From: Rhizobiales bacterium Y(2018)
Lineage (GTDB): Bacteria > Pseudomonadota > Alphaproteobacteria > Rhizobiales > Aestuariivirgaceae
DNA: 64,000 nt
Direction of reading: 5' to 3'
NCBI GenBank assembly: GCA_005502925.1
Contig: SCPD01000002.1
Location: 248,001 to 312,000 of the forward strand
The notes under the pieces are model-generated. The model was given only the letters and a program-made list of their open reading frames with translations. It was not told the DNA's origin and did not search any database. Position numbers and translations under genes: made by a program. Below are positions 9,203 through 16,882 of this stretch, one piece after another (positions within the stretch are counted from its first letter, which is position 1; the number at the start of each line of letters is the position of its first letter).

Positions 9203-9955
9203 ATGATCGAACACCAGAATACTATAGTCATTATCCCCGCCCGGATGGCCTCGACCAGGCTGCCCGGCAAACCTTTGGCCGATATCCATGGCGTCCCCAT
9301 GATCGTCCATGTGTGGAAACGCGCCATCGAGGCCAATGTCGGCCAGGTCCTGGTGGCCTGCGCCGAGATGGAGATCGCCCGCGCCATCAAGGCGCATGGC
9401 GGCGATGCGATCGTGACCGAACCGAGCCTCGCTTCGGGCTCGGACCGCATATTGGCCGCGCTCGCCCTGCGCGACCCCGAGCGCCGTTACCGCTTCATCG
9501 TCAATCTGCAGGGTGATCTGCCCACCGTGACGCCCCTCGATGTGCAGCGCTGCCTCGGCGGCCTCGTCAACGAGACGATCGATATCTCGACCATCGCCGC
9601 CCCCATCACCGAGGAAGCCGATGTCGCCAATCCGAACATCGTCAAGGCGATCGCGCCGTTGAGCGACGAGCGCGAGGTCGCCTTCGCGCGCGACTTCCAG
9701 CGCCTGCCGGGCCCTGAGCTCGGGCCCCGTTACTGGCATCACATCGGCATCTATGCCTATCGCCGCGAATCGCTCGAGCGTTTCGTCAAGCTGCCGCAGA
9801 GCGAGCGCGAGATCGAACGTCGCCTCGAGCAGATGCGCGCCCTCGACAACGGCATGAGCATCGCGGTGGTGCGCGTGGACTCGGTACCGCTCGGTGTCGA
9901 TACGCCGGCCGATCTCGAGGCGGCGCGCCAGATGCTGAAGGCGGGCCGTTTTTGA
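9203..9955 (+). CDS. kdsB: 3-deoxy-manno-octulosonate cytidylyltransferase (CMP-KDO synthetase)
   Basis: This 250-residue cytoplasmic enzyme activates KDO with CTP to CMP-KDO for the lipopolysaccharide inner core. It has the nucleotide-binding signature IIPARMASTRLPGKPLADI near the N-terminus, the segment FIVNLQGDLPTV carrying a conserved Asp, and IGIYAYRRESLERFV with the C-terminal GVDTPADLEAARQ. The length matches the family (about 250). It is followed 20 bases later by pheA on the same strand. The ATG follows CCGCCTTAAGCCC, and no strong ribosome-binding site is visible. Confidence 0.95.
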   Translation: MIEHQNTIVIIPARMASTRLPGKPLADIHGVPMIVHVWKRAIEANVGQVLVACAEMEIARAIKAHGGDAIVTEPSLASGSDRILAALALRDPERRYRFIVNLQGDLPTVTPLDVQRCLGGLVNETIDISTIAAPITEEADVANPNIVKAIAPLSDEREVAFARDFQRLPGPELGPRYWHHIGIYAYRRESLERFVKLPQSEREIERRLEQMRALDNGMSIAVVRVDSVPLGVDTPADLEAARQMLKAGRF

Positions 9956-9975
9956 ATTTTAGGGACTGAACCAAG

Positions 9976-10842
9976 ATGACATCCAAGATCGCCTATCAGG
10001 GCGAGCCCGGCGCCAATTCTCATATTGCCTGCCGTGAAGCCTATCCCGACCACGAGCCGGTGGCCTGCGGCACTTTCGAGGACGCCTTCGCCGCGGTGAA
10101 GGAGGGCGAGGTCGATCTCGCGATGATCCCGATCGACAATTCGGTGGCGGGCCGCGTCGCCGACATCCATCATCTTCTCCCCGCCTCCAATCTTTATATC
10201 GTCGGCGAGCACTTCCTGCGCGTCCATCACCAGCTTCTCCTGGTGCCGGGCGCCGATCCCTCGGGCCTCAAATCGGTTCACAGCCATGTTCATGCGTTGG
10301 GCCAATGCCGCAAGGTGATCCGCGCGATGAAGCTCAAGCCGGTGGTCGCCGCCGATACCGCGGGTGCGGCGCGTGAGCTCGCCGAGGCCAAGGACAAGAG
10401 CCGCGCCGCCATTGCCACCAAGCTCGCCGCCGAGATCTACGGCCTTGAAATCCTGAAAGAGAATGTCGAGGACGAGGAGCACAACACAACGCGTTTCATC
10501 GTGCTCTCCGCCACCCCGCATGATGCCGAGCCGGAAGACGCGCCGGTGGTCACGAGTTTTGTGTTTCGTGTGCGCAACGTTCCCGCCGCACTCTATAAGG
10601 CGATGGGCGGCTTCGCCACCAATGGCGTCAACATGACGAAGCTCGAATCCTACCAGCTCGAAGGCCAGTTCTCGGCGACGCAGTTCTATGCCGATGTCGA
10701 GGGCCATCCGTCCGAGCGCAATGTCAGGCTGGCGCTCGAGGAGCTCGAATTCTTCACCTCGCATCTGCGCGTGCTGGGCGTCTACAAAGCGAGCCCCTAT
10801 CGCGCCGAGATCGCGCGCCGTATGGCGAATTTCGGGAAGTAG
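9976..10842 (+). CDS. pheA: Prephenate dehydratase with C-terminal ACT domain
   Basis: This 288-residue enzyme converts prephenate to phenylpyruvate in phenylalanine synthesis. It is the monofunctional form, without a chorismate mutase domain. The catalytic region includes IAYQGEPGANSHIA, DLAMIPIDNSVAGRV and the essential Thr-Arg-Phe motif in NTTRFIVLS. The C-terminal ACT domain (about residues 195-275) should bind phenylalanine for feedback control; the position of the usual ESRP motif reads ESYQ. It probably shares a transcript with kdsB. Its TAG stop overlaps the first base of a palindromic element. Confidence 0.95.
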   Translation: MTSKIAYQGEPGANSHIACREAYPDHEPVACGTFEDAFAAVKEGEVDLAMIPIDNSVAGRVADIHHLLPASNLYIVGEHFLRVHHQLLLVPGADPSGLKSVHSHVHALGQCRKVIRAMKLKPVVAADTAGAARELAEAKDKSRAAIATKLAAEIYGLEILKENVEDEEHNTTRFIVLSATPHDAEPEDAPVVTSFVFRVRNVPAALYKAMGGFATNGVNMTKLESYQLEGQFSATQFYADVEGHPSERNVRLALEELEFFTSHLRVLGVYKASPYRAEIARRMANFGK

Positions 10843-10886
10843 CATCGGCCCGAAAAGTGCGCAGCGATTTTCGGGTAAGCCGATGC
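10842..10886. repeat. Dispersed 45-bp palindromic element, copy B
   Basis: It begins GCATCGGCCCGAAAAGTGCG and ends AAGCCGATGC, with an inner CGAAAA...TTTTCG pairing, so the RNA would fold into a long hairpin. It starts at the last base of the pheA stop and lies in the gap converging on nudC. The nearest relative in the window is copy C at 27144-27188. Confidence 0.75.
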
Positions 10887-10899
10887 GAAAAAATAGAGG

Positions 10900-11781
10900 C
10901 TACTTCAGCGCGTCGATGAGAATCTTGTGCGCGATCGCCATGGGCGGCGGCACGCTCAAGGCATCGGCGTGGCGGTCATCGAGCATCGCTTGTGCTTCCG
11001 CGCGTGAGAACCAGCGCGCCTGCTCGATCTCTTTCTCGTCGATCACGATGTCGCGGTTGAGCGCTTCGCCGATGAGCCCGATCATCAGGCTCGACGGATA
11101 GGGCCAGGGCTGGCTCGCCACATAGCGGATGGCGCCGACACGGATGCCGGTTTCTTCGAACACTTCGCGGCGTGCCGCTTCCTCGATCGTCTCGCCGGGC
11201 TCCATGAAGCCGGCGAGCGCCGAGAAGCGCCCCTCAGGCCATGAGCTTTGCCGGCCGAGCAGGACATCGTCGCCCGAGCGCACGATGATGATCACCACCG
11301 GATCGGTGCGCGGAAAATGGTCGCTGGTGCAATGGGAACAATGGCGGCGATAGCCGCCGTCCTTGATTTCGAGTTCGTGCCCGCAATTGGAGCAGTAGTG
11401 GCGGCGCTGATGCCAATGCAGCAGCGAGCGCGCCTGGGCCAGCATCGCCAGATCGCTGGCCGGAAGCTTCGCCTCGATGGCGAGGCTTCTCAGATCCTGC
11501 GCATTGTCGAGCGGCTCGACCGCTTCGCCGGCGAAGACAGCATGGCCATGGGAATCTATGCCGAGGAAGATGGCGTCCCCGTCGATCGCCGTCTCGTAGT
11601 GAAGGCCCCCCGCTTCGATGCGCACCTTGTCGCCATTGAGGCGGATGAGCCTGGCCGTCGGCTCGGCGCGCTTCTTGGCGACCCAGTCCGGTTCGCCACG
11701 AAAAACGGCGGCTCGGTCTAACGAGCCGCCGCAGAATCCTAGAGAACGGGAGCCGGTAGGCGCCCCCGTATCATTCGCCAT
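10900..11781 (-). CDS. nudC: NADH/NAD(+) pyrophosphatase, Nudix family
   Basis: This 293-residue protein hydrolyses NADH to NMNH and AMP, and members of the family also remove NAD caps from RNA. It has the zinc knuckle CSNCGHE...CSHC, the Nudix box GFMEPGETIEEAARREVFEETGI (described here only by its GX5EX7REUXEEXGU pattern), and the SQPWPYPSS motif that distinguishes NudC from other Nudix hydrolases. The ATG at 11781 overlaps the end of the MerR gene by 11 bases; another ATG at 11820 would overlap by 50. A terminator-like hairpin lies inside the 5' coding part (11707-11730). Confidence 0.9.
   Translation of the reverse strand: MANDTGAPTGSRSLGFCGGSLDRAAVFRGEPDWVAKKRAEPTARLIRLNGDKVRIEAGGLHYETAIDGDAIFLGIDSHGHAVFAGEAVEPLDNAQDLRSLAIEAKLPASDLAMLAQARSLLHWHQRRHYCSNCGHELEIKDGGYRRHCSHCTSDHFPRTDPVVIIIVRSGDDVLLGRQSSWPEGRFSALAGFMEPGETIEEAARREVFEETGIRVGAIRYVASQPWPYPSSLMIGLIGEALNRDIVIDEKEIEQARWFSRAEAQAMLDDRHADALSVPPPMAIAHKILIDALK
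11707..11730 (-). terminator. Intrinsic-terminator-like hairpin inside the start of nudC
   Basis: GGCGGCTCG pairs perfectly with CGAGCCGCC around a 6-base loop. Read on the minus strand it is followed at once by GTTTTTCGTGG. It lies 41 bases past the MerR stop but within codons of nudC that belong to the conserved N-terminal region (GFCGGSLDRAAVF). It may terminate most merR transcripts or attenuate nudC. Confidence 0.5.
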
Positions 11782-12223
11782 TGGCGGCGCGCCGCGGGGC
11801 GGTCGTCTCGGCGGCTTCACGCTCCTTCAGCATCCCGTCGACCACCGTGATGGTCTTTTCGAGGTCGCTGATGGCATCTTCGAGTTCGAGGCGCTGCTTG
11901 CGGAGCGCTTCGAGCCGTTCGCGGAACTTGGTCGAGGATACGCGCAGCTGGGTCAGCTGGCCGTCGCGCAGATTGTAGAGATCGAGCATTTCCTTGATCT
12001 CTTCCAGCGAAAAGCCAACCTTCTTGCCGCGCAGGATAAGCTGCAGACGGGCACGGTCACGATAGCTGAACAGCCGGGTCCAACCGCGCCGGTCGGGGTG
12101 CAGGAGGCCTTTTTGCTCGTAAAAGCGCAATGTGCGAGGGGTTACGTCGAACTCTCTGCAGAGTTCCGTAATGGAATAGGTTCGATCCCGATTCGACCGG
12201 TCAGCAACCGTCGACTGAGCCAT
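11771..12223 (-). CDS. MerR-family transcriptional regulator
   Basis: This 150-residue protein has an N-terminal winged helix-turn-helix, YSITELCREFDVTPRTLRFY (about residues 16-35), followed by EQKGLLHPDRRGWTRLFSYRD, and a C-terminal coiled coil rich in Leu/Glu/Arg (SSTKFRERLEALRKQRLELED) for dimerisation. There are no Cys residues in the effector region, so a metal-sensing role is unlikely. The tail (ETTAPRRAANGE) is short and polar. It is divergent from the PodJ-like gene and overlaps nudC at its 3' end. Target genes are unknown. Confidence 0.85.
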   Translation of the reverse strand: MAQSTVADRSNRDRTYSITELCREFDVTPRTLRFYEQKGLLHPDRRGWTRLFSYRDRARLQLILRGKKVGFSLEEIKEMLDLYNLRDGQLTQLRVSSTKFRERLEALRKQRLELEDAISDLEKTITVVDGMLKEREAAETTAPRRAANGE

Positions 12224-12423
12224 TTTTGCTCTCCGTTCGTTTTTAGTGCCCTAAGGGGCGATTGCCGTCGCGTCTGAGTATATAGGCAGCGCGACACGAT
12301 TCATAACCCCCACCGCCTTAAATTATGGATAGACAGGACAAGGCTGCCATAGGGGAACCGCATGGCTAACCATGGGTTGTCCTCTGGGTAGAGTTGAAAA
12401 AAGGCGAGGGCGTGGCAGCGAGC

Positions 12424-12438
12424 TTAACGGAAATTTTA
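12424..12438. promoter_or_regulatory. Near-consensus CtrA-type site before the PodJ-like gene
   Basis: TTAA, seven bases, then TTTA: seven of eight conserved positions of the alphaproteobacterial CtrA consensus TTAA-N7-TTAA. It lies 46 bases before the start of a gene that resembles a polar cell-cycle scaffold. Single near-matches occur by chance, so this is only a candidate. Confidence 0.3.
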
Positions 12439-12483
12439 CCTAAAACATTAACTTTTAGGAGGAGTTAGGGGACGCAATCCGCC

Positions 12484-15400
12484 ATGGGGGTCGAGACGCG
12501 GACCAATAAGGTAAAAACGGGCATGAAGCCGGGTATTCCGTGGAGCGTGAAGGGCATCGACAGCGAGGCGCGCGAGGCGGCCAAGCATGCCGCGCGTCGC
12601 TCCGGCATGACTTTGGGTGAATGGCTGAACACCGTCATTCGCGAGCAGGCCGACGACAACGAGCCGCAGCCTCAGCCGCAACCCCCACCGCAGCAGCGCC
12701 AGCCCCGCTCGCGCAATGCGATGCAGGACATCCAGGACAAGCTCGACCATCTGTCCGACCAGCTGACCCGTATGGTGCACCGCGAGCAGGACACCACCGC
12801 CGGGCGCTATTATGAGCGTGCCCGCCCGGTTCAGGACAATTCACTCGCCGACATATTGGCGCGCGTCGAGGCGAGCGAGCGCCAGACGGCCGAGAGTTTC
12901 GCTGAAGTCGGCGAACGCCTCGAAACGCTGGGCGACAAGCTCACCAAGGATGTCGGACGTTTCCCGCAGAATCCCGAGGACGTGCCGGGCTACCGCTCGC
13001 TCGAGACGGCGGTGCGCAATATCGTCGATCATATCGAGGTCAGCGAGCGCAAGACGCGCGAGACGCTGAAGGCGGTGCAGGAACGCCTGCACGAGGTCGC
13101 CTATGCCGCGACCGCGCCCATCGACAGCGACCGTCTCCTGGCCGATGCCCCGGTGATCACCAGGCTCGAAAGCCGCCTCGCCGATCTGACGAGCCGGGTC
13201 ACCGGCCACCAGGAGGTGGTGGAAGAGGATCTCCGCAAGCTGGTCCAGGGCGAATTCGGCAAGCTCACTCAGCGTCTCGATTCCGTGAAGCAGGCTTCCG
13301 AGGCGGCCGCCCAGCGGGCCCAGGGCCAGGCCGTGAAGGACCAGCGCGATTTCGAAGAGCGCATGCTCGACTTCCTGAAGCAGCAGCAGGCGGAAAATCA
13401 GCGCCAGGATGGCGACGACATGAGCCGGCTGCGCGCCGAGATGGAAAGCCTTGGCCAGCGCGTCGACGATCTCAAGGCGGAAGCCGCCTCGGAGCATGAC
13501 CTGCGCTCCTTGCGCGTGGTGATCGAGCAGCTTTCGGCCAGGGTCGCGCAGGGGCCGGATCTGCGGCCGCTCGCCGACCTCGACCGGCGCCTCACTGAGA
13601 TCTCCAAATGGCTGGAGCAGGGCCGCGGCGACCAGGTCGGCAATCAGATCGCCGATCTCGAGCAGCGTGTCTTCGATCTCGACAACCGCATCGCCCAGGC
13701 GATGCAGCAGGATCAGTCGGCGCAGGCCTGGGCCAGCGTCGAGCGTGAATTTGCCGGCGTCTCCGACCGCCTCGCCCATACCGAGCAGCAGCTCCAGCAT
13801 ATCCAGACGCTCGAGCAGTCGATCAATCAGCTCTATCAGAGCATGGAGCAGAATCAGGGCTGGGCCCGCGACATGGCCGAGGACGCCGCCAACCGCATGG
13901 CGAGCCGCCTCATGCAGGAATGGCCGGCCCGCGCCGCAGCGACGGAGCCGTCGCCCGAATTGCAGGCGCTCGAAACTGCCCTGGTCACGGTCAGGAACAA
14001 TTACGAAACCGCCGATCAGCGCAACCAGGAGACGCTCGGCGCCTTGCATGAGACGCTCGAGCAGATCGTCAACAAGCTGACCGAGCTTGAGGATCTGCGT
14101 GTCGAGCCTGCCCCGGTCGCGGCGGAGCAGGTTGCGGCTTTCGTGGCGCCCGAACCCGAAATTCCCGACGAGCCCGCGCCATCGCAGGCCTGGCCCGAGA
14201 TCAAGATCGAAGCGACGCCCGAAGCCTATCGGCCGCTCGACCTGCCGCCGGCTACCGGCCAGGCAGAACCCACACAAGCCTCCATCCAGGCCGACATGAT
14301 CGCCGCCGCGCGCCGCGCCGCGCAGGCTGCCTCGTCGCAGCAGACGCCGGATCTCTCGGCCGGGGGCTTCCTCGGCCGCAAGAGAGCGGTCGAGGCTCCC
14401 GCCGCGAAGAAATCCTCGCGCTTCTCGCTCTTCCGCCGGAAGGAAAATCCAGCCCAGCCGAAGGCCGCCATGCCCGCCGCGGCGATGACCGCCAAGCCCG
14501 AAGCGACGACCAGCGCCAAGCCTGCTGATGCCGGCAAGCGCCGCCGCCTGATCCTCATCGGGATCGTGCTTCTCGCCGCCGCCTCAGTGTTCGCTTACAA
14601 CACGCTGGTCAAGCCGAAGCTCGAAGCGCCCACCACGCCGCCCGCCGTGGAGCAGCCGAAGACCGGCTCGAACAGCTTCGAGCATCTGAACAAGACGCTC
14701 GCCAAGTCCGACGCCATGTTCGGCACCGGCATTTTCGCGAGCTCGTTGCCGGGAACCGTGAAGACGGCGGCCGCTGAGATCGCCATCACCGACGCCGATG
14801 CCTTGCCGGCCGGCATCGGCACCGAGGCGCTGCGCCAGGCCGCGCTCGACGGCGATGCGCGCGCCGCTTTCATCGTCGCCACCCGTTTCGGCGATGGCAA
14901 GAATGTGCCGCAGGACCGTGCCGCCGCGGCGCGCTGGTTCGCCGTCGCCGCGGCCAAGGGCCTCGCCCCGGCGCAATATCGCATGGGCGCCATTCTCGAA
15001 CGTGGCACCGGTGTTCCGATCGACATCGAGAAGGCCCGCCAGTGGTATGAGCGCGCGGCCGCCGCCGGCAATGTCCGCGCCATGCATAATACCGCCGTGC
15101 TCCTCGCCAATGTGCGCAGCCCCAAGGACAGCTATGAGAAGGCGGCCCGCTGGTTCGCCGAAGCCGCCAGCCACAATCTGAAGGACAGCCAGTTCAATAT
15201 CGCGCTCCTCTATGAGCGCGGCCTCGGCGTCGGTCAGGATCTGGGCGAAGCCTTGTTCTGGTACACGCTGGCGGCCCGCCAGGATGATGCCGATGCCGCC
15301 GCCAAGGCCAAGACGCTCGAGAACACCTTGCCGAAGCAGGTGACCCACCAAGTCAAGGCGCGTCTCGCCGCCTTCGTGCCGAAGCGGGATATCGCCGCGG

Positions 15401-15696
15401 CCAATGTCGTGGCGGTATCCAATCCTGATTGGCAGGACCGCCCGGTCGCGGCGCCGGCAAAATACGACCTGCCGATGGTGGGCGCGGCGGTCGCCGCCGA
15501 GACGAGCGCGGACAACCAGATTCTCGAGGCGCAGCAGCTTCTCAATCGTCTCGGCTTCGATGCGGGCGATGAGAACGGCGCCATGAGCACCCGCACCAAG
15601 AACTCGATCCGCCTGTTCGAATTGCAGTTGGGCATGCGGCTCAGCGGTGAAGTGACGCCGGATCTCCTGGCGAAGCTCAGAGCCAAGCTCGGGTGA
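12484..15696 (+). CDS. PodJ-like polar scaffold: coiled coils, one membrane helix, Sel1 repeats, peptidoglycan-binding domain
   Basis: This 1070-residue protein starts with a short conserved region (IPWSVKGIDSEAREAAKHAA, MTLGEWLNTVI) and then has several hundred residues of coiled coil up to about residue 560, with repeated segments such as RLESRLADLTSRVTG. A Pro/Ala-rich stretch leads to one transmembrane helix (LILIGIVLLAAASVFAY, about residues 687-704). The periplasmic part has Sel1-type repeats (about 785-945, for example YRMGAILERGTGVPIDIEKA) and ends with a peptidoglycan-binding domain (about 1013-1069). The order matches PodJ-type polar localisation factors in Caulobacter and rhizobia. 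A strong AGGAGGAG lies 18-25 bases before the ATG. Exact orthology to podJ is not proven. Confidence 0.85.
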   Translation: MGVETRTNKVKTGMKPGIPWSVKGIDSEAREAAKHAARRSGMTLGEWLNTVIREQADDNEPQPQPQPPPQQRQPRSRNAMQDIQDKLDHLSDQLTRMVHREQDTTAGRYYERARPVQDNSLADILARVEASERQTAESFAEVGERLETLGDKLTKDVGRFPQNPEDVPGYRSLETAVRNIVDHIEVSERKTRETLKAVQERLHEVAYAATAPIDSDRLLADAPVITRLESRLADLTSRVTGHQEVVEEDLRKLVQGEFGKLTQRLDSVKQASEAAAQRAQGQAVKDQRDFEERMLDFLKQQQAENQRQDGDDMSRLRAEMESLGQRVDDLKAEAASEHDLRSLRVVIEQLSARVAQGPDLRPLADLDRRLTEISKWLEQGRGDQVGNQIADLEQRVFDLDNRIAQAMQQDQSAQAWASVEREFAGVSDRLAHTEQQLQHIQTLEQSINQLYQSMEQNQGWARDMAEDAANRMASRLMQEWPARAAATEPSPELQALETALVTVRNNYETADQRNQETLGALHETLEQIVNKLTELEDLRVEPAPVAAEQVAAFVAPEPEIPDEPAPSQAWPEIKIEATPEAYRPLDLPPATGQAEPTQASIQADMIAAARRAAQAASSQQTPDLSAGGFLGRKRAVEAPAAKKSSRFSLFRRKENPAQPKAAMPAAAMTAKPEATTSAKPADAGKRRRLILIGIVLLAAASVFAYNTLVKPKLEAPTTPPAVEQPKTGSNSFEHLNKTLAKSDAMFGTGIFASSLPGTVKTAAAEIAITDADALPAGIGTEALRQAALDGDARAAFIVATRFGDGKNVPQDRAAAARWFAVAAAKGLAPAQYRMGAILERGTGVPIDIEKARQWYERAAAAGNVRAMHNTAVLLANVRSPKDSYEKAARWFAEAASHNLKDSQFNIALLYERGLGVGQDLGEALFWYTLAARQDDADAAAKAKTLENTLPKQVTHQVKARLAAFVPKRDIAAANVVAVSNPDWQDRPVAAPAKYDLPMVGAAVAAETSADNQILEAQQLLNRLGFDAGDENGAMSTRTKNSIRLFELQLGMRLSGEVTPDLLAKLRAKLG

Positions 15697-15753
15697 CGAC
15701 CATACTGGGCCTTCATGCCCGGTTTCCGCCGCATCCCGCGCTAGAATAACCCT

Positions 15754-16191
15754 ATGCCGGTGGGTCCTCCCATACCGGGGCCGATGCGCGCCATCGCCGT
15801 CCTCGCCCTGTTGCCGTTTCCAGCGCTCCTGGTCCTGGCCTGGATGTCGCCGGGGGGACTGGCGCCGGCTCTCCTGTCCTATGCCGCCCTCATCGCCGCC
15901 ATGCTCGGCGGCGCTCATTGGCTGGTGGCGACGGGGCCCTATGGCCGGGCGCGGATCGCCGCCGAAGGGCTCTCTGGCCTGGCCGTCCTGGCAGTCGCCT
16001 GGCTGGCGCTCATTGCACCGGCCTATCTCGGTTTCCTGATCCTGATCGCCGCTTTTTTCGTCCTGATCCTGCGCGATGCGCTCGCCGAGGAGGCCTCCGA
16101 GCGGCCGGGCTGGTTCACGCGCTGGCGTGCTTATATCGCGGCGGGTGCCGCAGCGACCTGCGTCCTGGGGCTGTTTCCCGTGCTCATCTGA
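15754..16191 (+). CDS. DUF3429-type small membrane protein
   Basis: This 145-residue protein is almost entirely hydrophobic, with about five predicted membrane helices (IAVLALLPFPALLVLAWM, LLSYAALIAAMLGGAHWLVA, LAVLAVAWLALIA, LGFLILIAAFFVLILRD, AAGAAATCVLGLFPVLI). The helix-2 motif ...MLGGAHW is typical of the DUF3429 family, whose function is unknown. It may start at the ATG chosen here or at a second ATG 30 bases in (MRAIAVLALLP). It overlaps the 3' end of pdeM on the opposite strand by 8 bases. Confidence 0.75.
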   Translation: MPVGPPIPGPMRAIAVLALLPFPALLVLAWMSPGGLAPALLSYAALIAAMLGGAHWLVATGPYGRARIAAEGLSGLAVLAVAWLALIAPAYLGFLILIAAFFVLILRDALAEEASERPGWFTRWRAYIAAGAAATCVLGLFPVLI

Positions 16192-16882
16192 TCCGGCCGG
16201 CCGGGAAGCAGTGGATCGCCTTGCCGCCGATCATCCAGACATCGAAGCGCCCGTCGGGAAAGATCGCCTGGAAGGGCTCCGCCGAAACGCTCAAGCCCCC
16301 GGTAAAGCTGCCATAGGCCGGCATGACGATCCGCCGCTCATGGCCGATGAAACATTTACGCCGAAGCGCCCGGCCGCGCTGGGCGAGCGAGGCGGCGGGA
16401 TGCAGGTGGCCCGCGATCTCGAATTCTTCTTCGGCCAGCGCCGCGGGAATATGCCGGAGCGTGATGGGGCCGAGCGCGATCTCCTCGGCGAAATGGCCAC
16501 CCAGCGCCTGGGGCGGCGAGGGATCGTGATTGCCGGCGAGCCAGATGACGTCGATGCCGCGGGTGAGGCGGGCGAGCTCCGCGATGTCGCTCGCATCGAT
16601 GCGCAGATGCGCCTCGTCGTCATGGAAGGAGTCGCCGAGCAGGATGAGCCGCTTGGGCCTGGCCGCCGCGAGCGAGAAGGAAAGATGCTCGAGTGTGGCG
16701 CGCGTGTCGTAAGGCGGCAGATGCACGCCGCGCCGCGCCAGCGAGGAGGCCTTTTCGAGATGGAGATCGGCGACGAGCAGCGCCTCGAAATCCGGGACAT
16801 AGAGGGCGCCGGCGAGATCCGGAAGGAGCTCGAGCCCGCCAAGCTCTATGCGGGCCGCTCTAGACAAGGCGCATGGCCTCAT
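16184..16882 (-). CDS. pdeM: Ligase-associated DNA damage response endonuclease PdeM
   Basis: This 232-residue calcineurin-like metallophosphoesterase shows the full motif series: VADLHLEK (DxH), LLGDSFHDD (GD), LAGNHDPS (GNHD), and GHLHPAAS (GHxH), which together bind two metal ions. It belongs to the family encoded beside lhr-like helicases and ATP-dependent DNA ligases in alphaproteobacteria. The chosen start (MRPCALSRAARIELGG) overlaps the 3' end of the helicase gene by 23 bases. A longer upstream reading would only add residues that mirror the helicase frame. No ligase gene is present within this window. Confidence 0.9.
   Translation of the reverse strand: MRPCALSRAARIELGGLELLPDLAGALYVPDFEALLVADLHLEKASSLARRGVHLPPYDTRATLEHLSFSLAAARPKRLILLGDSFHDDEAHLRIDASDIAELARLTRGIDVIWLAGNHDPSPPQALGGHFAEEIALGPITLRHIPAALAEEEFEIAGHLHPAASLAQRGRALRRKCFIGHERRIVMPAYGSFTGGLSVSAEPFQAIFPDGRFDVWMIGGKAIHCFPAGRIR

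Noticed and set aside
12841-15918. Two long minus-strand open frames opposite the PodJ-like gene
   Set aside because: Composition is an antisense reflection of the coiled-coil and Sel1 codons; no ribosome-binding site or domain is visible.
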